Source: an uncultured Clostridia bacterium
Lineage (GTDB): Bacteria > Bacillota > Clostridia > Oscillospirales > Ruminococcaceae
Direction of reading: 5' to 3'
DNA: 8,577 bases
Assembly: GCA_947175045.1 (NCBI GenBank)
Contig: CAMWLH010000069.1
Location: 1 to 8,577, forward strand
The number at the start of each line of letters is the position of its first letter. Position 1 is the first letter of the stretch. This document shows positions 6,248 through 8,577 of the stretch, piece by piece. Under the pieces are notes generated by a model. It saw only the letters and a list, made by a program, of their open reading frames with translations, ran no database searches and had not been told where the DNA came from. Position numbers and translations under genes: made by a program.

Positions 6248-7081
6248 ATGTCACTGGAGATAACAGATAAAGAATTTGAACGGCTTGTAACCTATATGCA
6301 CGATAATTTCGGCATAAATCTCGCATCGAAAAAGGTGCTTGTAAAGGGCAGGCTGGGAAATATGCTTAACGACCGCGGTTTCAAAAGCTATACCGAGTAT
6401 ATAGACGCCGTTATCGCGGATACCTCGGGAGCCGAGGTCACAACAATACTTAACAAGCTCACTACAAATCACACTTTCTTTATGCGTGAGCCGGAGCATT
6501 ACACCTTTATGAGGGAAACCATACTGCCCTATATGGTGGAGCAGAACAAGCAGAACAAGACCCTGCGCATATGGAGCGCCGCCTGCTCGAGCGGCGAGGA
6601 GTGCTACACCACGGCTATGCTGATCGACGAGTATTTTGGACGCGACAAGGCGGGTTGGGACACTCGTATTCTGGCGACGGACATCTCCCAAAACGTTATC
6701 AACAAGGCTAAAGAGGGCATTTATCACGAGGACGGCATGAAGGGCTTGAGCAACGAGTGGAAATCCCGTTACTTCAACAATCTGGGCAACGGCAACTACG
6801 AGATATGCCAGGCGATAAAGGACGAGGTCATTTTCAAGACATTCAATCTGATGGATCCCATGCCCGACAAGTACAAGAGAAATCCCTTTGATCATATCTT
6901 CTGCCGCAATGTAATGATCTATTTCGACCAGCCCACCAAAGCCGCGCTTGTGGAGAGATTCTACGACGTGGTGAAGCCCGGCGGATATTTCTATATCGGA
7001 CACGCGGAGAGCATTCAGCGCAACGAAACGCGGTTTGAGTATGTCAAGCCCGCTATCTACCGCAAGAGCGTAAAGGCGTAA
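6248..7081 (+). CDS. cheR: Chemoreceptor glutamate methyltransferase CheR
   Basis: CheR transfers methyl groups from S-adenosylmethionine to glutamates on chemoreceptor cytoplasmic domains, opposing CheB in adaptation. The 277 residues are the usual family length. The all-helical N-terminal domain (about 1-75) ends in the family motif TTNHTFFMRE (72-81). The SAM-binding Rossmann fold begins with IWSAACSSGEECYT (108-121), followed by ILATDIS (141-147), with Asp145 in a likely SAM-contact position, and IFCRNVMIYF (217-226). The domain closes with GGYFYIGHAESI (245-256). No TPR or other fusion is attached and no key motif is broken. The gene lies 89 bases after cheW, across a structured leader. 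The ATG at 6248 is favoured because the N-terminal helix (EITDKEFERLVTYM) begins directly there, although its ribosome binding site spacing is ambiguous. Confidence 0.98.
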   Translation: MSLEITDKEFERLVTYMHDNFGINLASKKVLVKGRLGNMLNDRGFKSYTEYIDAVIADTSGAEVTTILNKLTTNHTFFMREPEHYTFMRETILPYMVEQNKQNKTLRIWSAACSSGEECYTTAMLIDEYFGRDKAGWDTRILATDISQNVINKAKEGIYHEDGMKGLSNEWKSRYFNNLGNGNYEICQAIKDEVIFKTFNLMDPMPDKYKRNPFDHIFCRNVMIYFDQPTKAALVERFYDVVKPGGYFYIGHAESIQRNETRFEYVKPAIYRKSVKA

Positions 7082-7099
7082 GGCTGTGAGGTAACGCTT

Positions 7100-7150
7100 C
7101 GGGCATACGCAGCCCGTTTTCGCATAAAATTTCATGGAGCGGGCTTTCCT
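7100..7150 (+). other. Possible alternative hairpins in the cheR-cheB gap
   Basis: GCCCG at 7112-7116 can pair upstream with CGGGC (7100-7104; seven-base loop, followed by TTTT at 7117-7120, terminator-like). As part of AGCCCG (7111-7116) it can instead pair downstream with CGGGCT (7140-7145; 23-base loop, followed by TTCCTT). The two pairings exclude each other. The stems are short, so this may be chance. If real, it could partly end transcription before cheB. Confidence 0.3.
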
Positions 7151-7187
7151 TAACGAATAACTAATTCAATTTTTCCGGAGCATTTTT

Positions 7188-8387
7188 ATGAGAAGAATTA
7201 AACTTTTGGTGGTTGACGATTCTATCCTCTTCAGAGAGGTGCTTTCGCGCTATATTCGCCAAGATGTTCAGATAGACATTGTAGGAACAGCGGGCGACCC
7301 CTATTCCGCGCGGGACATGATACTTGAGTATGAGCCCGATGTCATGACACTGGATATAGAGATGCCGCGCATGGATGGTGTGGCTTTTCTCAAAAAGCTG
7401 CTGCCGCAGTATTATGTTCCGACTATAATCGTTTCCTCATCCGAGGAGCACAGAAAAGCCGCCCAGGAGGCGGGAGCAATAGAATTTATTTCCAAGCCGA
7501 TAGCCCGCACCAGCTCCGATATGGAGCGCTTTGCGAATGTTATCTGCGCGGCGATAAAGCGCGCCTACGCAAAGGGCGGCAGTATGATCGGACAGGTGGG
7601 AGTACGTTCCGCCGCGGGCGGAGCGGTTCCTGACAGGACTGAAAAAGCCGAGAAGCCCGAAACTACCATACGTCCCATTGCCGATTTTTCCTCTGCCGCG
7701 GCTACTGCTCCCACTGCTCCCACCCCTGTCACGACCCCCGCCGCGCCGAAGGCTTCGGAGCAGTCCGCTGCCCGTCAGAGCAACCGTGCGCTGCCGCACA
7801 ACGGCACGAAGTTCCGCAAGACCGATGTCATAATCGCGCTGGGAGCGTCAACCGGCGGCACGGAAGCGCTGGAGCAGGTGATCAAGGTGTTCCCCGAGGA
7901 TACGCCGCCCGTTATAATAGTGCAGCATATGCCCGCGGGGTTCACGAAGCTGTATTCCGAAAGGCTTAACCGCAACTGCAAAATGCAGGTCAAGGAAGCG
8001 GAGGACGGCGACAGACTGAGAAGAGGGCTGATAATCATAGGCGCGGGAGAACATCATCTGCGGCTTTGTCGGGACGCGCGCGGATATTATGTTTCGTCCA
8101 AAACCGGCGAGAAGGTCTCGGGGCATTGCCCCTCGGTGGACGTGATGTTCACCAGCGTTTCGGAGGTCGCGGGAGCGAACGCGATCGGAGCTATTCTTAC
8201 GGGAATGGGACGTGACGGAGCCAACGGACTGCTCAAAATGCGCAACGCGGGAGCGTTCACCATAGGGCAGGACAAGGAAAGCTGTGTGGTGTACGGAATG
8301 CCTATGGAGGCGTTCAATATCGGTGCAGTGGAGATACAAGCGCCGCTGTATAATATATCGGATATTATTCTTAATCAGCTTTATTAA
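7188..8387 (+). CDS. cheB: Chemotaxis response regulator methylesterase/glutamine deamidase CheB
   Basis: CheB removes methyl groups from receptor glutamates (and can deamidate glutamines) when phosphorylated by CheA. The 399-residue protein has an N-terminal receiver domain (about 1-125) with acidic Asp10/Asp11, phospho-acceptor Asp56 in TLDIEMPRMDG, Ser83 in the IVSSS segment and Lys103 in FISKP. The C-terminal CheB methylesterase domain (about 210-399) has the catalytic Ser221 in GASTGG, His247 in QHMP and Asp343 in TGMGRDG. All catalytic positions are present. The interdomain linker (about 127-209) is long and rich in Ala, Pro and Thr, well beyond the short linker of the enterobacterial enzyme. 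The start is supported by GGAG at 7177-7180, seven bases before the ATG. It is the last gene of the operon, 106 bases after cheR and immediately before a strong terminator. Confidence 0.98.
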   Translation: MRRIKLLVVDDSILFREVLSRYIRQDVQIDIVGTAGDPYSARDMILEYEPDVMTLDIEMPRMDGVAFLKKLLPQYYVPTIIVSSSEEHRKAAQEAGAIEFISKPIARTSSDMERFANVICAAIKRAYAKGGSMIGQVGVRSAAGGAVPDRTEKAEKPETTIRPIADFSSAAATAPTAPTPVTTPAAPKASEQSAARQSNRALPHNGTKFRKTDVIIALGASTGGTEALEQVIKVFPEDTPPVIIVQHMPAGFTKLYSERLNRNCKMQVKEAEDGDRLRRGLIIIGAGEHHLRLCRDARGYYVSSKTGEKVSGHCPSVDVMFTSVSEVAGANAIGAILTGMGRDGANGLLKMRNAGAFTIGQDKESCVVYGMPMEAFNIGAVEIQAPLYNISDIILNQLY

Positions 8388-8392
8388 ATAAG

Positions 8393-8418
8393 CCGCCCGA
8401 AAAATCGGGCGGTTTTTT
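8393..8418 (+). terminator. Rho-independent terminator after cheB
   Basis: A perfect 8-bp GC-rich stem, CCGCCCGA (8393-8400) with TCGGGCGG (8405-8412), encloses an AAAA loop and is followed by six T residues (8413-8418). It lies five bases after the cheB stop codon and ends the cheAWRB operon. Confidence 0.95.
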
Positions 8419-8495
8419 GCAGGTGATTTATATAAATGATAATTTAGTGTAGCTGTTTGTTTTGTTAGATTTTATATGTTTATCCGCACTATTAT

Positions 8496-8514
8496 GTGAA
8501 AGCGAAGCTTTCAC
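8496..8514. repeat. Perfect intergenic hairpin near the window end
   Basis: GTGAAAGC (8496-8503) and GCTTTCAC (8507-8514) form a perfect 8-bp stem around GAA. It sits at a switch from AT-rich sequence (8419-8495) to GC-rich sequence running off the window. No T run follows, so it is not a typical terminator. No gene is seen from 8419 to 8577. The style (GCGAA words, CGCTC following) is like the hairpin array at 917-999 and the first bases of the window, suggesting a related intergenic repeat family. Confidence 0.45.
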
Positions 8515-8577
8515 GCGCTCGAACTGGGGCGAAACCTTCGGGGGAGGGGGGAAGAAGAAAATCCGACAAAAGCGGGG

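Noticed and set aside
5541..6326. Minus-strand 261-codon open frame opposite cheW
   Set aside because: It spans the cheA end, cheW and the cheW-cheR gap antisense and shows no domain; a shadow of codon bias.
6251..7135. Minus-strand 294-codon open frame opposite cheR
   Set aside because: Mirror of the CheR coding frame; no independent start signal or family motif.

Overview
The window looks like a piece of a motile, low-GC Gram-positive (Clostridia, probably Oscillospirales/Ruminococcaceae-like) chromosome with a moderately high GC content. The reasons are the strong AGGAGG-type ribosome binding sites, a CheA with a P2 domain and Pro/Ala linkers, and a FliK-like plus stand-alone FlhB-C-like gene pair resembling ylqG/ylqH of Bacillus and clostridia. 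The taxonomic call is inference; there is no rRNA or other marker in the window.

Layout. Positions 1-131 hold no gene I can see. A rho-independent terminator for the minus strand lies at about 127-160. It closes a leftward unit that reads, from its promoter end: a 762-residue FliK/YlqG-like protein (3347 to 1059), a 218-base gap with three successive GC-rich hairpins, a 102-residue stand-alone FlhB C-terminal-domain protein (841 to 533), and then, one base after its stop, the decayed remnant of a YdcF/DUF218-family gene (531 to 180). The remnant has an in-frame stop, two one-base frameshifts and a missing internal segment.

A 195-base divergent intergenic region (3348-3542) separates this unit from a rightward chemotaxis operon. 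It carries candidate sigma-28 (SigD/FliA-type) promoter sequences on both strands, facing each other across a palindrome. The operon is cheA (3543-5639), cheW (5655-6158), cheR (6248-7081) and cheB (7188-8387), ended by a near-perfect terminator at 8393-8418. Structured RNA is predicted in the cheW-cheR gap, including two mutually exclusive hairpins around the cheR ribosome binding site, and more weakly in the cheR-cheB gap. The last 160 bases hold no gene, but contain a perfect 8-bp hairpin.

How the genes work together. CheA is the receptor-coupled histidine kinase, CheW couples it to chemoreceptors, and CheR and CheB methylate and demethylate those receptors for adaptation. No cheY, cheC, cheD or receptor gene is present, so the response regulator and receptors must be encoded elsewhere. 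The leftward pair resembles the switch-and-ruler partners of the flagellar export gate (FlhB C-domain and FliK), but neither is the canonical protein. No new defence or mobile system is visible. The points most worth attention are the FliK-like/FlhB-C-like pair, the YdcF gene decay, the face-to-face promoter region and the cheR leader.
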